Positions 10,560 to 21,200 of a stretch of 64,000 nucleotides of DNA are shown here, one piece after another. The notes below the pieces were generated by a model. The model did not search any database. It saw only the letters and a list, made by a program, of their open reading frames with translations, and was not told the origin of the DNA. A program made the position numbers and the translations under genes. Source of the stretch: Maniola hyperantus (lineage: Eukaryota > Arthropoda > Insecta > Lepidoptera > Nymphalidae); NCBI RefSeq assembly GCF_902806685.2, contig NC_048542.1, forward strand, positions 11,330,533 through 11,394,532, in the 5' to 3' direction. Numbering within the stretch: the first letter of the stretch is position 1; each line of letters starts with the position of its first letter.

Positions 10560-10710
10560 AGCCTCGGTGACTCGCCTTAATTTTTTTTTTAGTTAGCTCT
10601 GGACATAGATCTCAGCTGCTGGTAACAGTGCTGTCTGTTGGAAGCGAGCTTACCACTTACCAGCAAAGGATATTGCAGTGATCTATTAAACCCATAGGTA
10701 GTACCTACCT
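10560..10710 (+). repeat. Partial third copy of the tandem segment
   Basis: AGTTAGCTCTGGACATAGAT followed by GATCTCAGCTGCTGGTAA and GGATATTGCAGTGA matches the start of the units at 9213 and 9848. Sequence at 10370-10550 separates it from them. Confidence 0.55.
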
Positions 10711-10947
10711 ACTTTTAACGAGTACGGCAACGTACCGAAACACTAAATCGCTTGAGTGTATGGCTTTTGCTAGTAGCCACGACGGAAACTCCCCACCAAA
10801 TCAGAAATTGAGCCTATTTGAAACTTATTAATTCCCAAATTGACCGTACCATGAATCGAATCAGGAACTTTACAGTAAAATTATAAGACCATTAACATCA
10901 TTGCGTTAATGGTCTATACCTACCTACCTATACCGGAACGAGGATTA

Positions 10948-11175
10948 TCTAAATATATAAAAGGAAAAGGTGACTGACTGGCTGACTGACTGACTGATCT
11001 ATCAACGCACAGCTCAAACTACTGGACGGATCAGGCTGAAATTTGGCATGCAAATAGCTATTATGACGCAGGCGTCCGCTAAGAAAGGATTTTTGAAAAT
11101 TTGACCCCTAAGGGGGTGAAATAGGGGTATGAAATTTATTTAGTCCGCACGGACGAAATCGCGAGCATAAGATAG
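10948..11175 (+). mobile_element. H-GACT Helitron-like element
   Basis: Starts TCTAAATATATAAAAGGAAA, carries a GACTG run (10971-10997), the body with CAAACTACTGGACGGATC, and ends CGCGAGCATAAGATAGT, where the CTAG has become ATAG. Confidence 0.75.
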
Positions 11176-11451
11176 TATATTATAATATATGGAAATAATG
11201 AATACCTAATAAAGCTCCTAGGATTGCATTTTATTCATTCTTTCTCTGTTACATTGAAGCATATAGTAATAGAAGTCGGATGAAAGATCTATAGTGGCTA
11301 TAGTGTGGCAGTAACAGCGACTTTGCATTGCCGCTGATATATTGTCTACCATTTACGATCGATCCTAGTTTCAGTGTTGTTAGGGTTCGGCAAAGTTTGC
11401 TTTAAACCTTATTTTCATAATAGCGATAACTTTATGTAAATGAGTTTTTGT

Positions 11452-11645
11452 TGATCTAAGACCGGTAGGGCGATTGTCTAAAACCTGCATCAATCATTAT
11501 TACAATCTCAATTGTTCTGATTGGCTGAATTTGTGCGATTCTTGTTGCAACAATGCATTGTAGCCAATAGTGAGCGAGCATTAACCAATCAGAGATGATT
11601 GCGATCGTGACATTGTAGCTGTCAAACAACCGCGGTAGGGCCACA
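11452..11645. mobile_element. Possible MITE with imperfect terminal inverted repeats
   Basis: The left part carries a CAATCTCAATTGTTCTGATTGG block and the right part carries ACCAATCAGAGATGATTGCG, roughly its reverse complement. The right end is GCGGTAGGGCC. The outer ends match poorly, so the boundaries are tentative. Confidence 0.4.
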
Positions 11646-11843
11646 TGTCTATTGCGATCGTATTTTTGTTAAAAATAGGCCCTAGAATGCTTTTCTAACA
11701 AAATAGGGCGAGACCTAACTGTTTGGTCTAACTTAACAAAAACACGCTTGGATAGCATCCCCAATTTCGCGTACAGAGAGAGAGGTATTGAGCTATTAAT
11801 TATTATGTACGAGAAGTAGAGGGTATCCCACCGACCTTTTTTA

Positions 11844-12252
11844 TTTTTAGGATTCCGTACCTCAAAAGCAAAAACAGGGTCACTTTGTTGTTTGTCTGTC
11901 TGTCGGTCTGTCAAAAAACCTACCGGGTAGGTACTTCCCGTTGCGTAGACTCATGAAATTTGGCAGGTAGGTAGGTCTTATAGCAGACATTAGGGGAAAA
12001 ATCTGAAAACCGTAAATTTGTGGTTACATCACACAAAAAAATTAAATTGTGGTCACGAACTATAGTATTTTCAATATTTGAAGTAAGATAACTATATCAG
12101 GTGGGGTATCATAATATGAAAGGACTTCACCTTTGCATTCTAAAACAGATTTTTATTTATTTTTATACATCATAATTTTTGAATTATCGTGCAAAATGTC
12201 GAAAAAATACGACTGTAGTACGGAACCCTCGTTTCTCACTTGGCTGGTTTTC
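11844..12252 (-). mobile_element. GGTTCCGTA-family interspersed repeat
   Basis: Begins TTTTTAGGATTCCGTACCTC, has a TGTC-type microsatellite (11893-11910), and closes with TACGGAACCCTCG and a degraded CCGGCCAAGTG end read in reverse (CACTTGGCTGGTTTT). The same plan appears complete at 30327. Its class is not clear to me: no coding capacity and no obvious target duplication. Confidence 0.65.
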
Positions 12253-12287
12253 CTTTTTTTATTCACTATGTGCACTCGCTTGACCAC

Positions 12288-12770
12288 AATCACACCTGAT
12301 GAAAAGTGGTGATGTGGCCTAAGATGGAATGCGTTTACCGAGAATATGCCTATACTCTTGTTTTAAAGATACCCGGATTATAATTGGTAGAAAACACAGA
12401 ACGCGGAAGTATATTCCAAACCAAATATGAGGAACGATGACGCAAAACGTTTTGTGCGTGTCTAGATAGATTGCCGACGACATAGGGCGTTTGTGCACTC
12501 ATCCGTGATTTTACGGATCCGTGAAAAAAAATACGAATCGAATGTACGTATTTGTATGACGGCCACTGCGAAGAATCACGGATACGAACCGCCGTACCGA
12601 ACGAACACATGAGTGCACAAACGCGCATAGGCTGGGAACTCGCCCAACGCCTTGCGGTGCGGTGTACCTTGTATACGGAACATTTGTAAATTAAACAAGT
12701 TCGAACTTACAGAAGAAGCAGTATTCGTGCGACGAACCACCGTTCAGAAACTTTTAAGTTTCACCATAAA
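12288..12770 (+). repeat. Old interspersed repeat interrupted by a MITE
   Basis: The left part includes CACCTGATGAAAAGTGGTGA, GTGGCCTAAGATGGAATGCG and a GGATTATAATTGG stretch. The right part includes GCCCAACGCCTTGCGGTGCG. I recognise both as one very common lepidopteran repeat of unassigned class. The palindromic element at 12487 splits it. Removing that insert together with one CATAGG copy restores the expected continuity. Confidence 0.5.
12487..12625. mobile_element. Short palindromic MITE with candidate target duplication
   Basis: It starts GCGTTTGTGCACTCAT and ends ATGAGTGCACAAACGC(G), a perfect 16-base inverted terminal repeat. CATAGG flanks it on both sides (12481-12486 and 12626-12631). 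The interior is not coding. The exact edge is uncertain by one or two bases because TAGGG could belong either to the terminus or to the duplication. Confidence 0.75.
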
Positions 12771-12914
12771 CACAAAATATAGGTTAGATGGGTATCGATT
12801 TATTTTTTCCATTTTTATTCAGTTCCATCGGCAAGCCAGCGGTGCTGGTCGGTATTTGGCACACATTGTTGTAGGGCGGAAATTGTGTGAGTTTTTTTTT
12901 CTTTTTAGGCTATT

Positions 12915-13020
12915 AAAGCGGTGATAGCCTAGTAGATAGATAGTGGTTAAGACGTCAGCCTTCTATTCGGGAGGTCAGGGATTCAATCTATTCAGAGTTA
13001 AGTGCGTTTGTTTAAGTATG
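12915..13020 (+). mobile_element. Head of a tRNA-derived SINE
   Basis: AAGCGGTGATAGCCTAGTAG and a B-box-like CAGGGATTCAATC are followed by GTTAAGTGCGTTTG. This is the 5' part of the SINE family seen at 3101, with a small internal TAGA duplication. The body is absent. Confidence 0.6.
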
Positions 13021-13754
13021 GTGGAGAGCTGCTGGCGTGGTCACATAATGGTATCATATCATTTATAGACTACCGACGTAATGGTTTCTGATGATTTTGA
13101 GATTATTTCGACTATCGTCTAGGGACAAAACGTGACGCGAGTAGGTGAAAAAGTACAAGAAATAGGGTATTTCGCTACTGCCCATAACAACTCGAATTTC
13201 ATCTCTCGCAGCACTGCAGTCCCGTTGTGACAATGTTGTGACTTCGACCGAACTGGATCGAAATATCGGCAAATCAAAATCATCAAATTAATTGTGGCAT
13301 GTACCCGTTATCTACATAATAATAATGCTGTCTGCGCAATGTACCTATAGCTAACTATGCAAACTAAGTAAGTAAAGCTCCCCATTTAAAGACAGAGATA
13401 TTTTTATCCAGTTTGCGAAAGGCTGAAGGAATTCGTAGTAGGTACGTGAGTCCTTTCGAGTTTCAACTTCATTCAATAGATATCTCAAAGTCAACCGGCA
13501 AACAGGTGAAACAACGTTTGTTCAAAGACAATTCTATCAGATAAGCAAACGATTGGGAGGGTCGAAGGTCCCTTTATTTAATCAAACGTCACACGTATCG
13601 AATCGTTTCCAAGATTCGCTTTAGATAAGGATGTCCCGCAAATTAGTTTCAACAGACATGTGCTTGTTGGACTCACCTTAAATAAATACATTGGTAAATA
13701 GGATTAAATAGGTCCATTTGAATTATCTAGGCGGAAAAAACTTTTTTTAGTATT
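13021..13754. other. Unassigned sequence
   Basis: No coding frame or known repeat recognised. Confidence 0.4.
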
Positions 13755-13848
13755 AAGGGTATGCAAATCAGCAGGCGGGTCGCCTAAGTAATTACCACCG
13801 CCTATGAACATTTGCAGCACCAGCAAATGCGTTGCCAATTTTGATGGA
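13755..13848 (+). repeat. Fragment of a common lepidopteran repeat
   Basis: ACCGCCTATGAACATTTGCA followed by GCACCAGCAAATGCGTTGCC is a degraded copy of a widely dispersed repeat that I have seen in moth genomes. Its class is unknown to me. Confidence 0.4.
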
Positions 13849-13878
13849 GTTTGTTTATGTCCCATTGAATAGCCTATA

Positions 13879-14106
13879 TCTAAATATATAAAAGGAAAAG
13901 GTGACTGACTTACTGACTGACTGACTGATCTATCAACGCACAGCTCAAACTACTGAACGGATCGGTATGAAATTTGGCATGCAGATAGCTATTATGACGT
14001 AGGCATCCGCTAAGAAAGGATTTTTGTAAATTCGACTCCTAAGGGGGTGCAATAGGGGTTTGAAATTTATGTAGTCCACGCCGACGAAGTCGCGAGCATA
14101 ATCTAG
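13879..14106 (+). mobile_element. H-GACT Helitron-like element, complete
   Basis: Starts TCTAAATATATAAAAGGAAA, with a GACT run (13901-13928) and a GC-rich CGACGAAGTCGCGAGCATAA segment before CTAG at 14103-14106. It is highly similar to the copy at 10948, with an intact CTAG. Confidence 0.8.
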
Positions 14107-15054
14107 TTGAATATAATATTATGTTAGTTTTAAAGGGACATAAGAATTAATGTAAACTGGTTCCCCAATAAATTTTCAAAAATAAAATTAAACTCAAAAA
14201 TTAAAGAAAAAATTGCCCCCTTTTTTAAATTTCTCTAATAACACCGAAAACTTCGCAATGAATATAATTATTTTAAAATTATTATTAAACTACAGATTTT
14301 ACTCACAATATCTCAGAAAAATGTTTGTAGGTATCTCAAACATGTGCCAAAATGAAAACTCTTGAAATATGACCCTTCCCTTGGCCGGTTTTTTTTCCTG
14401 TTGAGGTACGGAACCCTAAAAATTATAATAATAATTAACTGATCTACATTATTTATCAGAAACGAAATGAATGATCAGTAAAGTATTTTCGATTGAATAG
14501 GTAGTAGCTAGATATGAAAAAATACGGTGCTAATTCGGACCTAAGATACAATCTCTAAACCTAAAATGAAGGGTCTGAATAATATAATTATTATTTTATT
14601 ATTAGTGCTTCTTCCTACATCAATGGCGTATTCCTTTCACAAATTATTTTCCCTGCGAAAACGATATACTTAGTAGTAGGTAGGTACAACTGAATCAACG
14701 CCATTATCATTTTTCATTTAAGGTACAGGTGGGGTTAATTCACCAGCAATTGTTTAGAAATTAGCACGTTACCACCGAAGAAGGGTAAATCACTTCAAAA
14801 TACCCAGGTTCACTCGTACAGTACAAGGTTGGTGCGCAAAATCGCAATTAAATACTGGAAAACTCTTTTTAAAGTAGATGCATTTTTAAAGCCTTTAAAT
14901 TCGAGTTCGCTCATGGTTTTGTACGGACAAAAGAAAGATTTACGCTTTCAACCCTTCCAAAAACTGCCAAATTTTTAGCATTCAACTCTGATAAATAAAA
15001 AGTTTGGAATCAATATTTGATGCTGTTGTACCGTTCGCGCCAAAGTTATATTAC
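14107..15054. other. Mostly unassigned, with one short repeat remnant
   Basis: At 14381-14423 the sequence TTGGCCGGTTTTTTTT is joined directly to TTGAGGTACGGAACCCTAAA. These are the two opposite ends of the GGTTCCGTA-family repeat with the middle gone. The rest is AT-rich with no gene seen. Confidence 0.5.
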
Positions 15055-15205
15055 CTATAGGTCAGCAACAGGTCGAGATGGCAATCGGAGTATGAGGCGG
15101 GGAGACGTTCCGCACACCCGCACGTCCCCTGTGCGGCTATGAAGCTGTGCGGGTGTGCAGGGCGTTCCCTCCCCGATTGCCATCACGACCTGTCACGTAC
15201 TATAC
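15055..15205. mobile_element. GC-rich foldback element, complete
   Basis: The left arm reads CAACAGGTCGAGATGGCAAT with a TATGAGGCGGGGAGACGTTC continuation. The right arm is its near reverse complement, ending in GATTGCCATCACGACCTGTC. CTATA-type bases border both ends (15055 and about 15202), so the terminal repeat probably extends to them. The centre is GC-rich and non-coding. Confidence 0.8.
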
Positions 15206-15885
15206 AATCTATATTTAATTTGCTGTCCTAATAATAATTTAAAATACGCTACGAATACCGCAACGACATATTATCAACGCGTAACCTTTTATTTTGACCA
15301 AACATTGCTATATTTTATGGGTATTATAAACTACAGATTTGGTGTATAGATGTTTACTGGGTTTAGAAATTTTACATTTTTTTTCAACTTTACAAGAAAG
15401 GCTTTTGAGAAATCCCAGCCTTCTTCCCAGTTCTTTTAAAACCTAAATAACTTGGACGAATTCTTGGGATAAAGCTAGTAATATATAAGTAATAAGTATG
15501 TATTTGAGATCAAGCTCAAAAGCACTAAGTTAGGCAGGAAATTTGCTCTTTTAGAAATATAAAATCGTAACCAGCGACCTGAATTTAACTTGACTTTCAG
15601 TCTAAACCACGCTTTTCTACATAAAATATTAAAGCTTTAGGTAAGTACACAGAAATGCGATGTAAAATGTTTAGCGACGATTTTCACCCACAAAGGGCAC
15701 GATGCGTGTGCCACGCATCTTTTGAATTGTTAGCTCTAAAATTACATGCCTATACCCGAGTGGGGACGGTTTTATAATATTTTTAAAATAATAAACTCGC
15801 CTTTTATACGACTTTGAGTTAGCAGCTTTGTAAATAGGCTTAAGTACCTACTAATACATTAGGGGAAGGGAGAGGATTAATAGAG
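15206..15885. other. Unassigned AT-rich sequence
   Basis: No gene or repeat recognised. Confidence 0.4.
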
Positions 15886-16388
15886 AGAGAGCCAGTGCGT
15901 GCCAGACTTTCATTATTTCATAAATGCTGGAAGTTTCTCTGCGTATTGTCCCCAACACTGGGAGGAACGATCAGCGACTATGAAGTTTAAATTATGGTGG
16001 CTATGGGAGATAACAGGGTGTAAAAAATCATACGTCAAAGTATAAAGTCAATTTTTTTTTCTATTTTCATCGGAATAGTTTTAGAAATCACGTCATGCAT
16101 TGCCAGACACTTATTATCGTGTCAACTCCTGCCAGGCACCCTTAAACTTTAATAAATTGTTAAACTTTATGCCGTCTATTCCGAATAAAATATTTTAAAA
16201 AAAAAATGACGTAAGATTTTTTTGCACCTTTATTAAGTACCTGTTATCTCCCAAACCCACTATGATCCAAAAAAATCCTATCCAAAATTCATAGTCATTG
16301 ATCGTTTCTCTCTGTGTTGGGGACAATACACAGTGAAACTTAGATTTTATAAAATAACGAAGGTCTGGCACGAGCTGGCTCTTAGTCC
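15886..16388. mobile_element. Long palindromic foldback element
   Basis: The left arm (about 15888-16080) contains TGCCAGACTTTCATTATTTC, GTATTGTCCCCAACAC and GGGAGATAACAGG. The right arm (about 16190-16385) contains these blocks as reverse complements: CCTGTTATCTCCC, GTGTTGGGGACAATAC and a CGAAGGTCTGGCA block. The ends are GAGAGCCAG and CTGGCTCTTA. The unpaired centre carries CATTGCCAGACAC. No coding frame is present. Confidence 0.8.
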
Positions 16389-17231
16389 ATTACCTAAATT
16401 AATATCCTGGTGGTTTGAATTAAAAACGAGGAGGCAAATATCTGTAGTTATGTGATAATGAAAGAATTTCAAGAATAGGATAATACATTTCGTTCAGGAA
16501 ATTACCCTCTACATAAAAAAATCATAAAAATAACTTTTTGTAATATTTTAGTATAGACAAATAACACATAGGATAAGTTGGGTAGGAACTCATAGATTTC
16601 AAAGAACAAGAGTTAATTTTGACGTTGGCATTTTAATTTGTCATTTTACAGCAAATATTTACTTACCCATGGACTTTTATAATTACCTACTGGAAAATAC
16701 AACTCTATATTCCTAAATAAACATAACAAAAGTTCCTTCCCTTCAATTCATGCCGTGATTAAACTTTGATTAACGTTCCAAATTATTACTGTGCCAAGTT
16801 TAATTAGTTCAACTCACAAAAGGTTATAGTTTACGAAGATAACGGGGGTAAGGGGCATCGATGTAAAGGGGTAACAGTTTGGATCAAAGGTAACTTTAGA
16901 GACTCTTGGATACCTAGCTAATTCTAGATTATATCGAAGTGGCGCGAGATTGAATTATAAATTGAATATTGGGTTAGGGCGAACTATAATATCGCAGGCA
17001 CCTCAACTCGGGATACGGAATTGAAATTCGTTGTGAATGCTGTCGAATTTGTTGAGTTAAAATCTTTCGAAGAAAAATCATGGAGATTTCCATACGAGAT
17101 TTTCAAACGTTGTCTTTTAGATCTTAAAGCAACGAGTTATTTTATCGTATGGGATAAAAGGCATCAATAGCTGGTAGATACTTAAGTCAAGATCTTTAGG
17201 AACCTGATTGGCGTAGGTATATACTACCATC
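16389..17231. other. Unassigned sequence
   Basis: No gene or repeat recognised. Confidence 0.4.
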
Positions 17232-17438
17232 ACTAGCTGATATCCACGATTTCGTTCGCCTGGTTTTCTGGAACTTTTTGATTTTTCGGAAGAAAAAGTA
17301 GTCTATGTCACTCTACAGGTCTCTAACTATATTCATGTAAAAAATCACGGCGATCCGTTGCTCCGTTGCGACGTGATTGAACAACGAGCCAACAAACCAA
17401 TAAACCAACACAACACTGTCGTATTTATAATATGGGCA
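17232..17438 (-). mobile_element. H-TGTC-related Helitron-like element, variant body
   Basis: The plus strand begins CACTAGCTGATATCCACGAT and contains GTTGCGACGTGATTGAACAA, as in the variant copies at 1148 and 35099. It ends GTATTTATAATATGGGCAT. The GC-rich end is decayed. Confidence 0.6.
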
Positions 17439-17587
17439 TAATATGGGTTGTGGTGGAGATGTTATACCGTGCCAGTGATATTATATACCAAAAACTATCA
17501 AAAGAAGTCCATCACCAGTCCATATGTATGTACTTACCAGGCACATAATGTGCTGCTACGTTGCAATAAACACGGCTACAATTCACT

Positions 17588-17782
17588 TATCATCATCATC
17601 ATAATCAACCCATCACCGGCTCACTACAGAGCACGGGTCTCCTCGCATAGTGGGAAGGGTTTTGGCCATAGTCTACCATGCTGGCCATGTGCGGATTGGT
17701 AGACTTCACACACCTTTGAGAACATTATGGAGAAATCTTAGGCATGCAGGTTTCCTCACGATGTTTTCCTGCACAATTCACG
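17588..17782 (-). mobile_element. tRNA-derived SINE, body and tail
   Basis: Read in reverse complement this copy carries the body (ACATCGTGAGGAAACCTGCA), then GGTAGACTATGGCC, and ends in a GATGATGATGATAA tail. The tRNA-like head is lost. Two overlapping open frames on the plus strand are incidental. Confidence 0.75.
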
Positions 17783-18100
17783 CATACATCGATATAACAT
17801 TTTCCCATAACAAAACTGAAAAGATCAATTTTCTCGGCAGATTCGCCTATTGCGGTGAGATCCGACTTGTTTTACTTATAGGTTACGATTTCGTCAGTCT
17901 ACATAGATTAAACGTTTAAAGATTAATACATACATTATGCTATACCTATTTGGGTGACTTTTGATGTAGTCAATCAAAGCAACCATGTTGAATCCAAAAC
18001 ATTTTGTTTTCAAAATCGTTCTTAAATCTAAACGATCATTTATTTTTAACTCCAATTACAAATTAATGTTTTCAGATATCCTTCACTACACTAGAGGAAA

Positions 18101-18271
18101 ATGGCTAAAAGTGCAGAGCAAGAGGTAGAGAAAATGAAACAATTAGAAGAAAGGATAAAAGCGCCTTCAATATGGGGCCGACTGCCTTGCGGTATTAGGT
18201 TTGAGGATTTACAAGACAGGAGGTATGAAGACGCCGTACGGTTGCTTAAGGAACACTATTTACCTGAAGAG
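18101..18271 (+). CDS. Acetyltransferase exon 1 (residues 1-57)
   Basis: The ATG is in a favourable GAAAATGG context. The exon ends in phase 0 after the presumed catalytic-Glu codon, followed by GTGAGT. An AG at 18074-18075 after TTTTC suggests that 18076-18100 is 5' UTR spliced to an upstream noncoding exon that I cannot locate. The encoded segment is a charged N-terminal helix followed by GIRFEDLQDRRYEDAVRLL, the first GNAT helix region. Confidence 0.85.
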
Positions 18272-21200
18272 GTGAGTAAAAATAGTGACAAAGATGAAGA
18301 ACTTTAAAAAAAGAAAAATCAACCTGGAATAATTTTAATATGTAACGATAATCTTTAAAATTGCATTACAATGGAATTTGAAATTTAATTTCAACGTCAT
18401 CTATGTAAAATTTAAAAATTGAAAATTGATCGCAATTATTCATATTGAAAATATTCGACTAACAGCATGGCAAATCTAGCACAAACTAGAACGAACTACT
18501 CCAAAACTTTAACTATTAGCTAATCGGGACGTCTTAGATAGTAATGGAACAATCTTTGATTATGTAGGTAATAGTCTGAATAAAGACCCCAATATGATCA
18601 GGCAATAAAGTACAAATAAGCTCTGTCGAATTTTTCAAACCAATTTTTCCTATTATAAATTTTATTTTACTACTAGATGATGCCCGCGACTTCGTCCGCG
18701 TGGATTTAGGTTTTTGAAAATCCCGTGGGAATCTTTAACTTTCCGGGATAAAAAGTAGCCTATGTCCTTCCCCGGGATACAAACTATCTCTGTACCAAAA
18801 ATCGTCAAAATCGGTTGAACGGTTGAGCGGTGAAAAGCTAGCAGACAGACAGACAGACAGACAGACACACTTTCGCATTTATAATATTAGTATGGATTCA
18901 ACAAAGGCCAGCTAAATCTCTTTCGAATTCTTTCCGCGGGAACATTTAGGGTTTAATGACTCCTATCCACAAAAACTTGAAAAGTAAAACATTTAAATAT
19001 AAAGTTTCAACCAAATCGTTCAAACTGTTATAATACCTACTAGCTAATCTGGTTCTATGTTTTGTTAAGCGCTGACAAAAACCTTATTTTAGGCAATTAG
19101 TACTTTTAATATAATAAGCATTAAAGCACTAATCGCCAAAAATAAGATTAAAAACCAAAAGCTTGTGACCCGCATAAAGGAAGCCCTAATCCCAGATTAA
19201 CAAAGAATAAATTGACAATGGAAACCTCAAATCGGAAAGGCATTTTTCAGGGCGCGATTCCTCAAATTAATTTAATTAACCGACCGGAAAAAGATTTAGG
19301 GGATTGAAAAGCTATATTCACTTGGACTTTATTAAAAATTGCGAAGATTTCTCGAGTGTCCCAAGCGTAATACATATTAATATTTGGGGTATACGTCTAT
19401 AATCCACGACAGGTCGAGATGGCAATCGGGGTAAGAGGCGGGGGGTTGCCGCACATCCGCACGTCACCCCGAAGTTGACTTGCTTGCGAACATTTGACTG
19501 CGACTGGCGATTTGACACGGCACAAGTGACTTGCCAGGATTTTTGCAAGTTTTATCGTTAGCGGTCACTTAGCTTTATGCTCCAACATTTTTAGTCTTAA
19601 ATTTTCGTAACTTTGTAGATACTTCTGGTATATTTTACGTCGCGTGTAGTACTTACGGGCCGTGACAGCATTACGGTGCTCATTATTCTTGCGTATGCTT
19701 ACATTAAGTTTATGTAAGCCCCCATATAAGAGGAAAGTTGTGATCTCAGGACGCCAATTAAGAATTTCAAGTAGTTAGTTTCGCTGGTTAATTGTGTTGT
19801 ATGAAAATTATGACTTCGTACTGCGTTGCCTTGACATAATTTTGTTCATCTAGGTTTTCAAGTAAAGTCATACTTTATCCCGGAAAACAAAGTTTTCCTA
19901 CGGGAATTCTAAAAACCTAACTCATGCGGATGAAGTTGCAGACAAAAGCTTATCTTCCCGCGTCGTATTCCTCATTGTTGAGGGTCGTGACCCCTTTCCA
20001 TTAATAACATAATGTCAGGAGTTTTCTTGGAATAACAATGCGGTGGATTCCCAGATCTTTCCAGGTACAACTCGAAAGAGATTTCAACTTTTACATTTTT
20101 ACAGTTTTAATCAGGTGTTAGTGATAATAATAGCCGAAACCAGTGGCTTAACTCGGGCATATCGGAAACGAAAATGATGAATTCGGACTTTCGGGTCAAC
20201 CAGTCACCAATTTGGGTCAACCTTGCTTAACAATCACAACCAAATGATATTCATTGTCACAATTAGACCACACGTCACTGAAAAGCTAGTTTAAAATTAA
20301 ATCTGTAAACAAAAAAAAAGATAGAAAGTGCGGATTGCTGACAGAAGATGAAATTACTACCCAAAGCATACTTAACATTTACGTTAAAAATTATTGAACT
20401 TAGCAGTTGCGCTAAAGAACAAATTTAATAAGCTACTAAAATTAGCATGTCGGTGAGGCGAACTTGACTTTTTGCCCATACCAAAATCACCCAATGCACC
20501 TAAAGAGGTTTCCACTTCAACAAGTAATTTCTTTTCTTCTTTCGTCTTCTTTCTTTCTTCTTCTTTCTAATTTCTTTGCAGATCACATACCGATCAGTGA
20601 AGATATCGGAAAACAAAGAAGGCGTCGATGAGTTTGTACATAACGTCAGGATTTGGATGAAAGACAAAATGTCGATAGCAGCTGTTAAGGAAGGTACAGA
20701 CAAACTGGTTGGTGTACTCATCATGAGGATACAGGAGAAAAGTAAGTAGGAAGGTGGTGCCGACGCATTATTTTTTACCATTTATTATTTTTTCTATCTG
20801 AAGACTCCCCAGACCGAGGCAGGCTGAGACGACGATGGCGTGATGAAATAGATTTTACAGTTAGGTGGCCTGAAAAGGTACAGAATAGGGAGTGGTAGAA
20901 AAATTGGAGGGACCGGTGGTTCAAACCTCCAACTTTTCGCAACTAGGCGCGTTTTTAAGCAATTAAAATGTCACTTGCTTTATCAGTGAAGGAAAAGATC
21001 GTGAGGAAATCTGTATGCCTTAAGAGATCTCCATAATACTCTTAAAGGTGAGTGAAGTCTGCCAATCTGCACTTGGGCAACTATAGTCAAACTCCTTCCC
21101 ATTCTGAGAAGAGTCACGTATTCACTAGTGACTCGGCGATAGGTTGATCATGATGATGACGATAACTCGTACTATCTACGCACTCTTAGATTCATGATTT

